Positions 12,101 through 22,057 of a DNA stretch of 64,000 nt are shown piece after piece. A program made the position numbers and the translations under genes. Positions within the stretch are counted from its first letter, which is position 1; the number at the start of each line of letters is the position of its first letter. The notes under the pieces were generated by a model. It had not been told where the DNA came from, made no database searches, and worked only from the letters and a program-made list of their open reading frames with translations. Origin of the DNA: Lineus longissimus (Eukaryota; Nemertea; Pilidiophora; Heteronemertea; Lineidae); contig NC_088318.1 in assembly GCF_910592395.1 (NCBI RefSeq), forward strand, positions 6,780,756-6,844,755, given 5' to 3'.

Positions 12101-13272
12101 AGGAGTTGCACTTGGCACATCCAGGCATGGTCAGGATGAAAAAACTGGCTCGATCATATATCTGGTGGCCAAACTTGGATGAGGACATTGAGCAGAAAGT
12201 GAAAGATTGTCAGAGTTGTCAACAGCATGTGAAGAAACCAACCGCCGCTCCGCTTCACCCATGGGAATGGCCTGGTAAACCATGGTTCCGTCTTCATATC
12301 GATTTCGCTGGACCATATGAGGGAAAAATGATTCTCATCATTGCAGACGCACATACCAAGTATATCGATGCTCATGTGCTCAACTCTGCAACGTCGTTGA
12401 ACACTATTGGCAAACTGAAAGCAACATTTGCAGTGCACGGATTACCGCATATTATCGTTTCGGACAATGGTTCGAATTTCACTAGTCAAGAGTTCCGGGA
12501 CTTCTGCAAGAGTAACGGAATACGTCATATCTTAACAGCACCCTATCACCCGGCCAGTAATGGGCTCGCTGAACGCGCTGTTCAGACTATCAAGAGTGGA
12601 CTGTCAAAGTCATCGAAATCGCAATCGCTGGAATCTCGTCTCCTGGAGGTTCTTTTCCGTTATCGTATAACGCCCCATGCTACCACTGGCATGGCACCAT
12701 GTGAGCTCCTCATGCATCGTCAGCTTCGCTCTAGATTGGATTTGGCAGTACCAGACCTGTCATCATCTGTGTTACGTGGTCAAACTGCCATGAAATCGCG
12801 TCATGATACGAAGGCTAAAGCCAGGGAATTTAGCGTTGGTGACGCAGTTTTCGCTAAGAACTTTGCTGATCGTGGTCTGAACTGGTATCCGGGACGCATC
12901 ACATCAAGATCAGGACCGGTATCATACACTATTCGTTTGAAGGATGGTCGCGTGTGGCGCCGCCATCAGGATGCTATACGTCTCAACGAGGCACAGGAGG
13001 ACACATCGGTTGAACACGAGACACAACCACCGCAGGTTGTGCCAACTCAACAACGGGATGAAATCGTGTCACAACCACCGCAGGTTGTGCCCATTCCACA
13101 ACGGGAGGAAATTCAGGGAAATCCGAGAGATTCCGATTCTGTGGTCACTAGGACACCGCAGGCTGCTACTCCACCAGTAGTTGCCCCACCTTCGCCATCT
13201 GCTGGACCGCCACAGCAACCTCTTCGTAGGTCCAGTCGGGTCAGCCATCCGCCAGATAGGCTTGACCTGTAG
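9121..13272 (+). CDS. Gag-Pol polyprotein of the gypsy element
   Basis: 1383 codons in one frame, first ATG after the leader. It should make the particle protein and the enzymes for reverse transcription and integration. Domains in order: Gag (1-210); two zinc knuckles (CGLCGGPYPHENEC and CNNCGIMNHYARVC, about 212-250); aspartic protease with FEVDTGAS at about 340; reverse transcriptase with catalytic YLDDILVTG at about 628; RNase H with APDASPYG at about 776; integrase with an HHCC finger (about 995-1040) and DDE residues in HIDFAGPY, VSDNGSNF and LAERAVQ (about 1060, 1113, 1150); a proline-rich tail. Gag and Pol share one frame with no stop or shift between them. The Mag-clade call rests on this layout and the Gag start RWEQYTKRF. 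All key residues are present, so the element could be active. Confidence 0.93.
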   Translation: MSIKPKLAELEHFPLEPKETAASRWEQYTKRFDNFLVATNITNQIRQRAMLLHCVGEELFTIFENIPDRGAADDYAACKNAIKAYFQPAKNVEFETYSFRQARQKPDESTDQYHVRLRKLSIHCEFHDVDREIKSQIVQTCRDSEVRQKALRDPNLTLQQLLAYARAREASGVQAKAMVDGHETVIKKVESQNNRSKPKKFVPKAKPKSKDLTCGLCGGPYPHENECPAKGKSCNNCGIMNHYARVCRKSKQAKQGTQAGQSAKPRFSQRHKQHHVGDDDTYGYSNNQNRPWEDTYNLFNTESEDPNKFPKRRKQAWAESPITPYTVDAIINGVNITFEVDTGASKTIVSQDEFDRLRTGTETLNLEPASVKLRTYTGEEFRPSGMCVVPVTYEDQQAELSLLVVPGDRPNLLGRDWMSKLCLKWQTIFETHSVHEKINQRISEIKVVLSKYRDLFKPGLGKVKTKAKLHIDPNVVPVFHKARPVPYALLEAIDKELDRLLALGIIEPVAQSDWAAPIVPVRKPNGQVRICGDFKLTVNQATRGNQYPIPKIADLYAKLAGGQTFTKIDMSDAYLQMELDDASKELVVINTHRGLFRYNRLAFGISSAPGIFQRTMDNLLQGLDHVVVYLDDILVTGKTAQEHLANLEKVLKRLLDAGWRLREEKCTFNADAVVYLGHRIDKDGLHPVPEKVEAIVKAPPPENIQQLQAYLGMLNYYERFLRNRATVLEPLHELLRKKGSWHWGPDQQKAFVVSKELLQSSKILVHYDPAKEIIVAPDASPYGLGAVLSHPGEIKGQDRPVAYASRSLSSAERNYSQLEKEALALIFAVKKWHQYLWGRTFTLLTDHKPLVGLLHQDKPIPPTAALRIQRWALTLSAYDYKIVYRPGQQNGNADGLSRLPASPPPASPPPAEFIHALDQIDTTVVTHTMIATWTNRHPVLANVRKFILSGWPKRVDKQYQPYFYRRNELTLHEGCILWGARVIVPPQGHRQLLEELHLAHPGMVRMKKLARSYIWWPNLDEDIEQKVKDCQSCQQHVKKPTAAPLHPWEWPGKPWFRLHIDFAGPYEGKMILIIADAHTKYIDAHVLNSATSLNTIGKLKATFAVHGLPHIIVSDNGSNFTSQEFRDFCKSNGIRHILTAPYHPASNGLAERAVQTIKSGLSKSSKSQSLESRLLEVLFRYRITPHATTGMAPCELLMHRQLRSRLDLAVPDLSSSVLRGQTAMKSRHDTKAKAREFSVGDAVFAKNFADRGLNWYPGRITSRSGPVSYTIRLKDGRVWRRHQDAIRLNEAQEDTSVEHETQPPQVVPTQQRDEIVSQPPQVVPIPQREEIQGNPRDSDSVVTRTPQAATPPVVAPPSPSAGPPQQPLRRSSRVSHPPDRLDL

Positions 13273-13713
13273 CGCTAATCAATAGGCGTCTAAGGTGTAG
13301 GCGGATCGCTGCCTTAGTATGTCAATCCTTTGTTAATTCTGCGCTGCGAGTGTGGCTCTTGACATTCATTCAATATGAGTACCTAATCATTCTTATGTTG
13401 AACTTGTAATTGCATATGGATATTGTGTGTTCCATTTTCATTATTGTTCAGTTGAGTTAAGCAATCGTTTATAACTGAGTAATTGTAGTGTTGGTATTCC
13501 AGATAATTATACTTACCTCCAGCAGTGAGCAGATTTACTGTGTACTGAATATTGTGTTAGCACATTCGAGTGTAAATCAAATCCTATAGACAATTGGATT
13601 ATTTAGAGACTATGTGTATAGACTTATCCTAGTCAGTGGGTTTCCAGTTACAGTGTTATTAGGTTTTGATCAAGCTCACGTATCATGGACTGGCATCTTC
13701 TGGGGGTGAGGAA
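13273..13713 (+). other. 3' untranslated region and polypurine tract of the gypsy element
   Basis: About 440 bp without a frame; ends in TGGGGGTGAGGAA directly before the 3' LTR, the expected place and composition for plus-strand priming. Confidence 0.65.
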
Positions 13714-13902
13714 TGTTGGATACTGTGTTATGTTACACCCTGTATAATAATATCAGTAGTGGTCGCACAAATGTGCTTGTGTTGTAGCCATCTTGGGCTT
13801 GTCACAACTTCCGGTATAATCACCAATAAACCAGTTTATTGTTGTTATGAAATCCATCTATAGTTCCTAAATCTGATATCTTCCAAGGATCAAGACATGA
13901 CA
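13714..13902 (+). repeat. 3' LTR of the gypsy element
   Basis: Identical by reading to 4761-4949; followed by a G-run of about 17. Confidence 0.93.
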
Positions 13903-14119
13903 GGGGGGGGGGGGGGGGGCAATTTTGTGTACGTACATTTCTACGAGGGGGGGGGCAGATTTTTCATTGGGAATTAACGTCAATCATTAAATGGTGGATA
14001 TTTTATAATTATGAATAAATATACCGAGCAGAGACGATCGAAAAACCAACAGTTTACATGATTGTGTACCTTCGCAAGTGGTAGGCATTATTTAAGGAGC
14101 TGTAGAGGCATGTCCCTAA

Positions 14120-14215
14120 AATATGCCGTGTGACGTCAGTTCATGCATATTCATGAAGTTGTGACCTATATAACACGCATGCGCAGTGATGTACTTGCGG
14201 GAAAGTTAATAATGG
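14120..14215 (+). promoter_or_regulatory. Promoter-like segment at the left end of element 14078-16103
   Basis: TGACGTCA (CRE word), CCTATATAACA (TATA-like) and GCATGCGCAGT (NRF-1-like) follow in 60 bp, then AATAATGGCC. This is a sequence-word argument only; no protein downstream is recognised. Confidence 0.3.
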
Positions 14216-15261
14216 CCGAAATGACAGACTGATGGGCAGAGACCTGTATTCATCAACGACCGGAATATCAAAATGTCAAGTTGTGGCAAATACATGGCTG
14301 GGATGGACCAAAGTGGAATTAATTCTCAATCTGTGGTTGATTCTTAATCTACAGAGTCAGGCCATCACAGAAATATGCTTTTTGATAATATATTTAAGAA
14401 AATGTGGTCTCACTGGTCAGTTTAGAACTTGTACTTTGACAGGGCCATATCAATGCGCCAGTGACGTTTTGATGGATATGGTGTACGGAAATCTTTTTTT
14501 CTCAGGCAATCGGTATTGGAATTTTTTAAAACTTTATTATGCTATTGGCAAAGGGTTCTTCTTGACACATATAAAATTTTGTGCAGATTGATTGGTCCAA
14601 TGAGTATTTTTTTTACCAAAACCTATGCACAACAATGTACACGTAATGTACACATGTTTTAATAGAGGACTCTGGCCTGATGTCAAGGAGTCTGTATGTT
14701 TATTTAAACTGTGTCTTCAGGCTTCCTGTTTAAGAGACTGAGAGGAAAAATCTCACCCCCAAAACTTTTCATCGGATGTGTAATATACTGTTAGAGATCA
14801 TGCTCGGGGGGGGGGGGGTTGGATCAGCCCACGATGTGATCGAGGAGTAAGGCATTAGTATAATGATATAGAGCAGGACTTTTTCAAGTTGAAAATGATA
14901 ATAATGCAGTAAGTCTTTGTAAATTGGGACTACATCATATTGATTGGTGGCACTGAGGGGAATTTACAGTAGGGATGGTGTTTTTTTCTGAACTTGTAGG
15001 AAATGATAATTATGTTCTGTTTGAGTTGGGTGACTTTTCTTTTGCAGGCTTGAGTACCAGTAGACCCTACTTCGAGTAGAGTACCTACCTTTTCTGCATC
15101 ATATATGTCTTGAAAAGTTCAAACAAAATTAGTGGTGATCCGGATACAACATTTGTCTCATAAATGCTTTGAAACATTGAACAATAAACGTACATACCAC
15201 TGTAGTTATATAAATGCCAACATTTATTATTTCATTTTTCTTTCACCGGTGACCTGGGCTG

Positions 15262-15798
15262 TACGGCGGCCGAGAGAGGACATGAAAAAAATAAAATTTA
15301 TCTCGTAGTCCGACTTTTATCTCGTACTACGACTTAGTGACTCGCATGTCTGCGACTTTCTATCCCGTACTACGACTTTTTATCTCGCACTACGACTTAG
15401 TAACTCGTATTACATCGTGAATCAGCTCCATCATGTCCATTCCGCAAGACCTTCATGATATCCGCCTTTTGTTACCTTGGCTGCGATTGGGTAAAGAAGT
15501 CGCAGACGTGCGAGATAAAAAGTCGTAGTACGAGATAAAAAGTCGCAGTTGTGCGAGATAAAAAGTCGCAGACGTACGAGTTATTAAGTCGTAGTACGAG
15601 ATAGAAAGTCGTAGTACGAGATAAAAAGTCGCAGATATGCGAGATAAAAAGTCGTAGTACGAGATAAAAAGTCGTAGTACGAGATAGAAAGTCGTAGTAC
15701 GAGATAGAAAGTCGCAGACGTGCTAAGTCGTAGTACGAGATAAAAGTCGTACTAAGAGATAAATTTTATTTTTTACATGTCCTCTCTCGGCCGCCGTA
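15262..15798. mobile_element. Foldback element FB3 with 23-bp perfect ends
   Basis: Starts TACGGCGGCCGAGAGAGGAC and ends with its exact reverse complement; GGGCTG flanks both sides (15256-15261, 15799-15804), a 6-bp target duplication. Inside are many copies of GTCGTAGTACGAGATAAAAA and GTCGCAGACGTGCGAGATAA in one orientation on the right and the opposite orientation on the left, around a short unrelated centre (about 15414-15495). Same family as FB2. Confidence 0.85.
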
Positions 15799-16111
15799 GG
15801 GCTGCCATCTGCCTTGATTGGAGGAATCAGCTTGCACTTCTTTATTCGAGCATCCGCATGCCACTCTACTAGTTGTAGATTCGGCTCTGAGGAATATTTA
15901 GGGATAGATGAATAGATCTGGTCTGATCAGCCTCATAGCAGCCGGGCCTCATAGGCCTGTAGGCTTGCCGATTGTTAAAAAAAGGTTTAATTTGCTTGGC
16001 ATTCATTTCCCCTTTATAATTTAATTCCAAGATACTTCTAATTACTACTATCTTATTGGAAAATTTTCCTACCGGCCTCTACAGCTCCTTAAATAATGCC
16101 TACCTTCGCAA

Positions 16112-16578
16112 ATCGACCTTATAGAGGTTCTTCACTGACGTCACATGATGCCCTTAATACTTCCACTGAACCAGTCCCTTCCCTGGGCCCCAGCATAACG
16201 ACGCAGCGCAATGAATTAGAGTCTGCTACCTGTACTATTGTGCTGGACTGACTGGCAATGAGTCCAAATATTTCTTTGGAATTCCATTGGAAATCAAGGA
16301 AATGACAGAAAGTGTTTTTTCATGAAGTGTCAGGTTTCTTGTGTTCTTTAAATTAGCTTTTATACACATGGTGAACTCATGTCGAAAAGACTCTTTCATG
16401 CTGGTGAAAAAAGGTCGAATTCTGACCATGTAGCCCTTGCAGCAGAAGTGAATTTCTGTCGAATCACTTGAAATCCTGGGGTGAAAAATTGTCAAAATCT
16501 TTCTGAGCGTCGAATTGGTGTCGAATGCCTGACCAGGTTGGGGGGGGGGGGGCATAGGGTCCTGATTGACTGCTGCAT
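16112..16578. other. No gene recognised
   Basis: A minus-strand open frame of about 100 codons spans part of this stretch but matches nothing I know. A G/C homopolymer (about 16540-16551) lies before the HARBI1-like scrap. Confidence 0.3.
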
Positions 16579-16665
16579 TAGCGATATGATGTTGGTGTAA
16601 TTGACGGAACTCACATCCAGATCCAAATGCCTCATGATAACGAGGCGGATTACGTAAACCGCTTT
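16579..16665 (+). pseudogene. Fragment of a HARBI1-like (PIF/Harbinger) transposase
   Basis: A short plus-strand frame reads VIDGTHIQI...NEADYVNR, which matches the region around the first catalytic aspartate of HARBI1-type DDE transposases. It runs into a stop a few codons later and no second catalytic motif is visible nearby, so this is a degraded remnant. Confidence 0.5.
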
Positions 16666-17261
16666 CGATACTAATAAATTTCTTATATCTCTTTCTCCCG
16701 TCGGGTCAAATTCGGTTGCCTGGCGCAATTCTTTTTGAGAAAAGCCATTCTCCTAGCTGTATTGGCCTGTACAGATTCAACTCACGGTAGTGAATGATCC
16801 TAACAGAATACTACTAGGCCTATTTTTGTATTGATGACCTCTCCAGACATCATTATGCAAGCACCCTGCCTAAATTTAGCCAACATTGATTTGTGACAGC
16901 AATTTCTACTGACTGGGAGTTATTGCATAAAAGGTATCATCGTGAAACTGACCAAATTTGGAGGTAAGGAAAAAGCATGGGCCTAAGGATAAATTCGTTC
17001 ATAGGTATTACCTTAAATAGGTTATATGCATCCCACTTAAGTAATTTCCTTTGCTCGGAAATCTTAGGCCACCTTAAGTGAAAAACTAAGTTAAGGGCTA
17101 AGAAGTTTTATACATATGGGCCCTGCCTAAAATTAACACTGGAGAAAATCATTATTAGATACCAGCATTAGTGTGATAATACACATGGCGGCGCATGGTG
17201 GCAAGCAGGGGTGATATCCTCCTGTTCAGGTAAACCCAATGCTCAAGTTGTCCCCCTTTAA

Positions 17262-17579
17262 AGGACCATTGGCATTATTATTTCAGTATGTTCTTCTGGT
17301 TCATCAGTAAACTATTTTTTCTGAACGTGTTTGATGCTTTTCAATTTTATAGTAGAAAAACGCACCAGTGCATTCTTCCGCGTGGAAAGAGTCCATGCGT
17401 GGAGAGCCAACTCATCGGATTCAACATCGGAAAAGTGTGATAATTCCGTCAGATTTGGGATATTTTCTTTTTGTGTGCAATTTGTTGATGGAAACTACTT
17501 ATGTAGAATGGGACTGGGAGGTGACTGGGCAGCCGACAGCTAGGTATTAGTGCGATTAATAATGCCAATGGTCCTCTGG
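17262..17579. mobile_element. Small MITE with ~19-bp inverted ends
   Basis: AGGACCATTGGCATTATTA (17262-17280) and TAATAATGCCAATGGTCCT (17557-17575) are exact inverted repeats; TTAA lies just outside on both sides (17258-17261, 17580-17583). About 320 bp, no product. Confidence 0.6.
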
Positions 17580-17583
17580 TTAA

Positions 17584-18199
17584 GGCTACTGTTTACCAGC
17601 AGTGTACATTTGCAACATAACGATGTATTTCAGCAGTAACCGTTAGCAATAATCATAAGAGAAGCGGGAAAACATTGTGTCCTTCGCATATTGTGAAAGT
17701 TGAACAGCCAGCAGCTAGTTTCGGCGGTTTTTAAGGTCGATCTATATATATATACTAATGAGTGGCGCAAAACTGCCCAACTTCAACTCGTGATAATTCA
17801 TTGATAATCAGGATTCCAAAAAAATTATGGTACGGTACGTTACGTATAAAGCATCTAGGTAAACTTTCCTCCTAAAAAACTGGATCGTATATCTGGATTA
17901 CCCAGAAATATGACATTTTTTTTAAGATAAAAAAATCACCTTGATCAATTTTATGTCAATATGCTATGTTTCATCGATTGCACATTTCCATTTTCAAAAT
18001 TTGAAAAATATTTTTAAAAAGTGGAGAATAACTGCTCGACTTTTTAAAACTTTATCATTCACGTCGGTTTGTTTATTATTTACAACACGAGCCCACTGGT
18101 GTGCGTTCGAAATATTATGCGCAAAACAGCGGACCATTGAACACCAAGGCATATAATTGCTGTCACATTAAAATCGGCGAGCAGTGTCTAGACAATTAA
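17584..18199. other. No gene recognised
   Basis: AT-rich sequence with short open frames only; nothing recognisable. Confidence 0.3.
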
Positions 18200-18664
18200 T
18201 AACTCACACAACGTAGTGAGTGTAATGGTTACGTATGTGTATAAAGTGTAAACAAAATTCATATATCCATCATGTCCATCGAATCTGAAAAAATTTGTGC
18301 AGACCCATGACAGTTCCGGTTCCGGTACAGTTTGTTGCATTCCATACGGGCCGCGCTGGCTGATCCTGCTTTCACGACGCACCGCAACCACAGTTACCAT
18401 GATTCCCGTTGTTGACGCAATTATTTCATGACGTCATGAGCCATTGACCAATCACGCAAGTAGATTTATTCACACCGGCGCCACTGTCTTGAAGTGTATC
18501 TAAAAATCGTCTGCTAGAACATACAGGACAACAACGTCGGCGGAGACAGTTGTGACATTTCAATTTTCATTGCATAGAGATTTGACGGACTGATTTGGAA
18601 ATTCCATTCCAACCATGCAACTGTTTCAGAAATGAGAAAAAGCTCCTGGGTGTCATGACATGCA
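18200..18664. repeat. Local duplication R1, copy a
   Basis: The block starting ACTCACACAACGTAGTGAGTG recurs at 19231-19630, and its tail (from AAAATCGTCTGCTAG) at 18779-18943. Contains a TGACGTCATGA palindrome. Copies are a few percent diverged with small indels. No coding evidence. Confidence 0.8.
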
Positions 18665-18778
18665 TGGTGTGTCTTGCCTCTGCATTTTTGTACTCAGGCA
18701 TGTCAGAGGGTTTTCAATTTTCATATCATTGAAGAAATAATTCAGTCCAATCTACAAGTATATCAATCACATCATTTG

Positions 18779-18943
18779 TTTAAAAATCGTCTGCTAGGAC
18801 ATACAGGACAACGTCGGTGGAGACAGTTGTGACATTTCAATTTTCATTGCATAGAGATTTGACGGACTGATTTGGAAATTCCATTCCAACCATGCAACTG
18901 TTTCAGAAATGAGAAAAAGCTCCTGGGTGTCATGACATGCATT
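18779..18943. repeat. Local duplication R1, copy b (tail only)
   Basis: Repeats the last ~165 bp of copy a, ending GTCATGACATGCAT, and runs directly into block R2. Confidence 0.8.
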
Positions 18944-19230
18944 CAATTATTATTTCACCACAAAGAGCTGCTTCTTCCAGCAGATATGAGACAGCTACCG
19001 GGGCGGGGACTATTTCTTTATGGGGCCTTATTGTTCAGCGTCTCCAAAAAATTCTATTTTTAGAGTCCAATGGGGGGGGGGTTGGGGGGGGCCTTCCCCC
19101 CAATGTACTGACTAAAACCTGTCACTTTCAGAGAACGGGGGAGGGGGTTTGGGGGACTCATCCCCCAATGTACTGGCTATATATGTCAGAAGGACAGTTG
19201 TTTGAGTTCACTAGAGATTGCTTTTTACAT
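18944..19230. repeat. Local duplication R2, copy a (G-rich)
   Basis: Starts TCAATTATTATTTCACCACA and recurs at about 20190-20530. Carries G-runs next to CCTTCCCCCCAATGTACTG, so it can form hairpins or G-rich structures. Confidence 0.8.
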
Positions 19231-19630
19231 ATTAACTCACACAACGTAGTGAGTGTAATGGTTACGTGTGTATAAAGTGTAAACAAAATTCATATATCCA
19301 TCATGTCCATCGAATCTGAAAAAATTTGTGCAGACCCATGACAATTCTGGTTCCGGTACAGTTTGTCGCATTCCATACGGGCCACGCTTGCCGATCCTGC
19401 TTTCACGACGCACCGCAACCACAGTTACCATGATTCCCATTGTTTCCTTCCTCGTGACGCAATTATTTCATGACGTCATGAGCCATTGACCATTCACGCA
19501 AGTAGATTTATTCACACCGGCGCCACTGTCCTGAAGTGCGGGTGTGGGACATCATGTATCTAAAAATCGTATGCAAGAACGTACAGGACAACAACGTCGG
19601 CGGAGACAGTTGTGACATTTCATTGCAGAC
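19231..19630. repeat. Local duplication R1, copy c
   Basis: Near-copy of 18200-18600 with small insertions (e.g. TTCCTTCCTCG near 19443). Again holds the TGACGTCATGA palindrome. Confidence 0.8.
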
Positions 19631-19752
19631 GAAGTAAACGTCCTCTTCTTCTCGATTTACGTACTTTACTTCAAAAAAGTCAGTTTTAACACTACTAAAT
19701 CCAGATCCAGTCACGTGATTTCTAGTAACTGCCAAATTCGACCCAGTGCCGG

Positions 19753-19914
19753 TGTAACATCTGTGGTTGTTCCCCATGTTTCAGTGTTTCCAAACAATAG
19801 GCAGCTAGAGAGACCATGACTTTTCAATAGGGGGGATACACAGAAATACTCGTCAATCTATTTTTGAGCGTTCCCAAACAATGAGGGGAAACACTCAAAA
19901 ACAGAAACACTCAA
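19753..19914. repeat. Direct repeat R3, left copy
   Basis: About 160 bp, including CAAACAATAGGCAGCTAGAG and ending in ACAGAAACACTCAAA; recurs in the same orientation at 25170-25335, on the other side of the BEL fragment. Nature unknown. Confidence 0.75.
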
Positions 19915-20189
19915 AAACATTACACCGGAACTGTGAAGTAATGATGTAGGTCACGTGGTCAGAGTGCAGGAGTTCCCGTACCGCCTGGCTATCCGATTTA
20001 GCATCTAACGTTCCGGAATGACATCAGCGCCTCTAGTGTCAAGATCGTAAATTTGCCATTCTTGATTTTGGCGCCAAACGAATCCAAAAAAACGCGTTCA
20101 AACAATTAAGAATATATCAGCTACAAAAATTCGTTATTAACTAACTGGTGAAGAAACATACACAATAATATCTAGGCTAGCAGGTGGAA

Positions 20190-20530
20190 AATTCAATTAT
20201 TATTTCACCACAAAGAGCTGCTTCTTTCAGCAGATATGAGACAGCTACCGGGGCGGGGACTATTTCTTTATGGGGCCTTATTGTTCAGCGTCTCCAAGGA
20301 ATTCTATTTTTAGAGTCCAATGGGGGGGGGGGGGGGGGGGGGGGGGGGCTTCCCCCCAATGTACTGACTAAAACCTGTCACTTTCAGAGAACGGGGGAGG
20401 GGGTTTGGGGGACTCATCCCCAATGTACTGGCTATATACGTCAGACGGACGGGGGTTTGGGGGGCTCCCCCATGTCAAACAGTTGTGTGAGTTCACTAGA
20501 GATTGCTCTTTACATATTATTCATTATGTT
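20190..20530. repeat. Local duplication R2, copy b (long G-run)
   Basis: Near-copy of 18944-19230 with a G-run of about 27 (20322-20348) where copy a has two shorter runs. Confidence 0.8.
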
Positions 20531-22057
20531 ACACTCCAATGGATAGCTAGGAATGTGCTTGTCTTGGGGAAAAGCACTTGACTATGGATCGACCTTTGAT
20601 TCAGATAATAATAAGAAACACTGTTTCGATGAACATCCACTTTTCCACGACAAATCGATCTGTTCCGTTAAAAACTGATATTTATTGCTCAACACAAAAT
20701 AATTTTACATCGTTCGTTCAGCGCTCGTTGTTGCAGACACTACTACTATAAAACCTCTGTCCTCGCCGGACGTCCTCAAGTCACAACCTAATGTCCTTCA
20801 ACTCATTCTCCCCCCCCCCCCCCGATAAGCTTGCTAATCGAGTACCAATCTCAGCTTCCATCCTTGACTACTCTTAGACGCCCCCAATTGGCATGTCCAA
20901 AAACTAAATTATACTTTGCGCAACAATTAAGTATCATAATGATTCAAATATTTCAGTACACTGAGCCCATGTTAATAGTAGATCAATATTAACCCTGTAA
21001 TGGTTAAAGCGGAACAAAACAATAACTTTTGATTGGCTAACCCAATCCCTCTTTGGGTAGAGCACAAATTAGACTTTATCCATCTCAGACGTTGAGGTTT
21101 GCGGAGTAAATTGGCCATGTTTACCCACAGTCTTTATCAGTCCAAGAGTCCGTTTGCATGGTAACTCGCACAATATTCCTATAATGAATACTCGCACAAT
21201 ATTCCTATAATGAATATTTCCACAATATTCCGATTATGAATATTTTTACTCGAAAACACATTGCCATAACCGATTTTTCACTACTAGTACTATAGTTATT
21301 TCCGCACTATAATCCACTGAATGTCTGATTATCACACACACACAGTGCAGTCAATTTAACTCTTTCAAACCCAAATGACCTGGTTTCTGTTAGAGAATGC
21401 CCTTAATTCATAGGCTGTTCCAATTTGTCATCATAAACGCTATTAAAAAAAACCCAACCAAACTGCATGAATGTGCAGAAAATCTGATGGAACAGAAACC
21501 CGAGGCAGTTGAGCTTGGAGTTGTTAAATTAACATGCACAAAACTGATAAATTGTTCCATGCCCTATAGGCCGTTTTGAATCACGATGAATGTCTTTGAA
21601 ATGTCATATAATCACGATGATTGTCTTTGAAATGTCATATGATGGACGTCGGATCTCCTGTGATTGGATTCTTGCTGTTTGTCAGTAACCCATGACAAGG
21701 GGGGCTTACGGGTGCTATTCCTTGCCCAAAAGCGCCCCGTGAGGCTGGCTAAGGGGAGGGTCGCCTTACTTTCGAACCTCAGCAGACTGACCAAATTGGG
21801 TGATCAAGCCAAAATGGAGTTCTGCTTGCTACCCTTCTTGATCTTCAAGACATCCTTCATTCGGTTGGTCCTCTAGGATGTAGATTCCTCCCTCGTCCTC
21901 GATGCCCTTGTGTCCTCCTGTATGCAGTAAGTCCAATTTTTAAATCCTCACCGTCCTCAATGACCTATCCTCAGATTATTTACAGCAGATTATGAAATAT
22001 GATAGCCCAGGAGACCCTTAATGATTCCTAGGTCCCTTGGAATGTTCTAAATTGTCC
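20531..22057. other. Non-coding; possible 3' region of the BEL fragment
   Basis: No gene seen. Holds a C-run (20811-20823), short AATATTCCTATAATGAATA tandem words (about 21172-21245) and a small CA repeat. As it lies downstream of the minus-strand BEL pol, part may be its 3' LTR, but without a 5' partner the LTR cannot be delimited. Confidence 0.3.

Larger units (their letters stand above)
4761..13902 (+). mobile_element. Complete Ty3/gypsy LTR retrotransposon (Mag-like)
   Basis: Two 189-bp LTRs that I read as identical (4761-4949, 13714-13902) bound a leader and a single intact gag-pol frame (9121-13272). The LTRs start TGTTGG and end ACATGACA. The element sits in a G-run: GGGGGG precedes the 5' LTR and a long G tract follows the 3' LTR, so a GGGGG target duplication is plausible but cannot be proven. 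Identical LTRs and an open 1383-codon frame indicate a recent insertion. The 4.1-kb gap between the 5' LTR and gag is abnormal and is explained by an insert (5113-9072). Confidence 0.9.
14078..16103. mobile_element. Non-autonomous DNA element with 29-bp inverted ends and 8-bp target duplication
   Basis: The ends GTAGGCATTATTTAAGGAGC.. (from 14081) and ..GCTCCTTAAATAATGCCTAC (to 16103) are exact inverted repeats of 29 bp. CTTCGCAA occurs outside both ends (14070-14077 and 16104-16111), leaving three extra bases (GTG) on the left. An 8-bp duplication is seen in hAT, P and Merlin groups; I cannot choose. No transposase is recognisable. A foldback element (15262-15798) lies inside. Confidence 0.75.

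Noticed and set aside
13666-13863. 65-codon frame over the 3' LTR
   Set aside because: Lies in LTR sequence; chance frame.
17331-17550. Two overlapping 60-70-codon frames
   Set aside because: They lie within the small MITE 17262-17579 and resemble no protein.
19508-19777. Frames starting MGNNHRCYTG at 19777 and MGNNHRCFTG at 25196 (minus)
   Set aside because: The shared start comes from direct repeat R3; the sequences diverge at once and no domain is seen.
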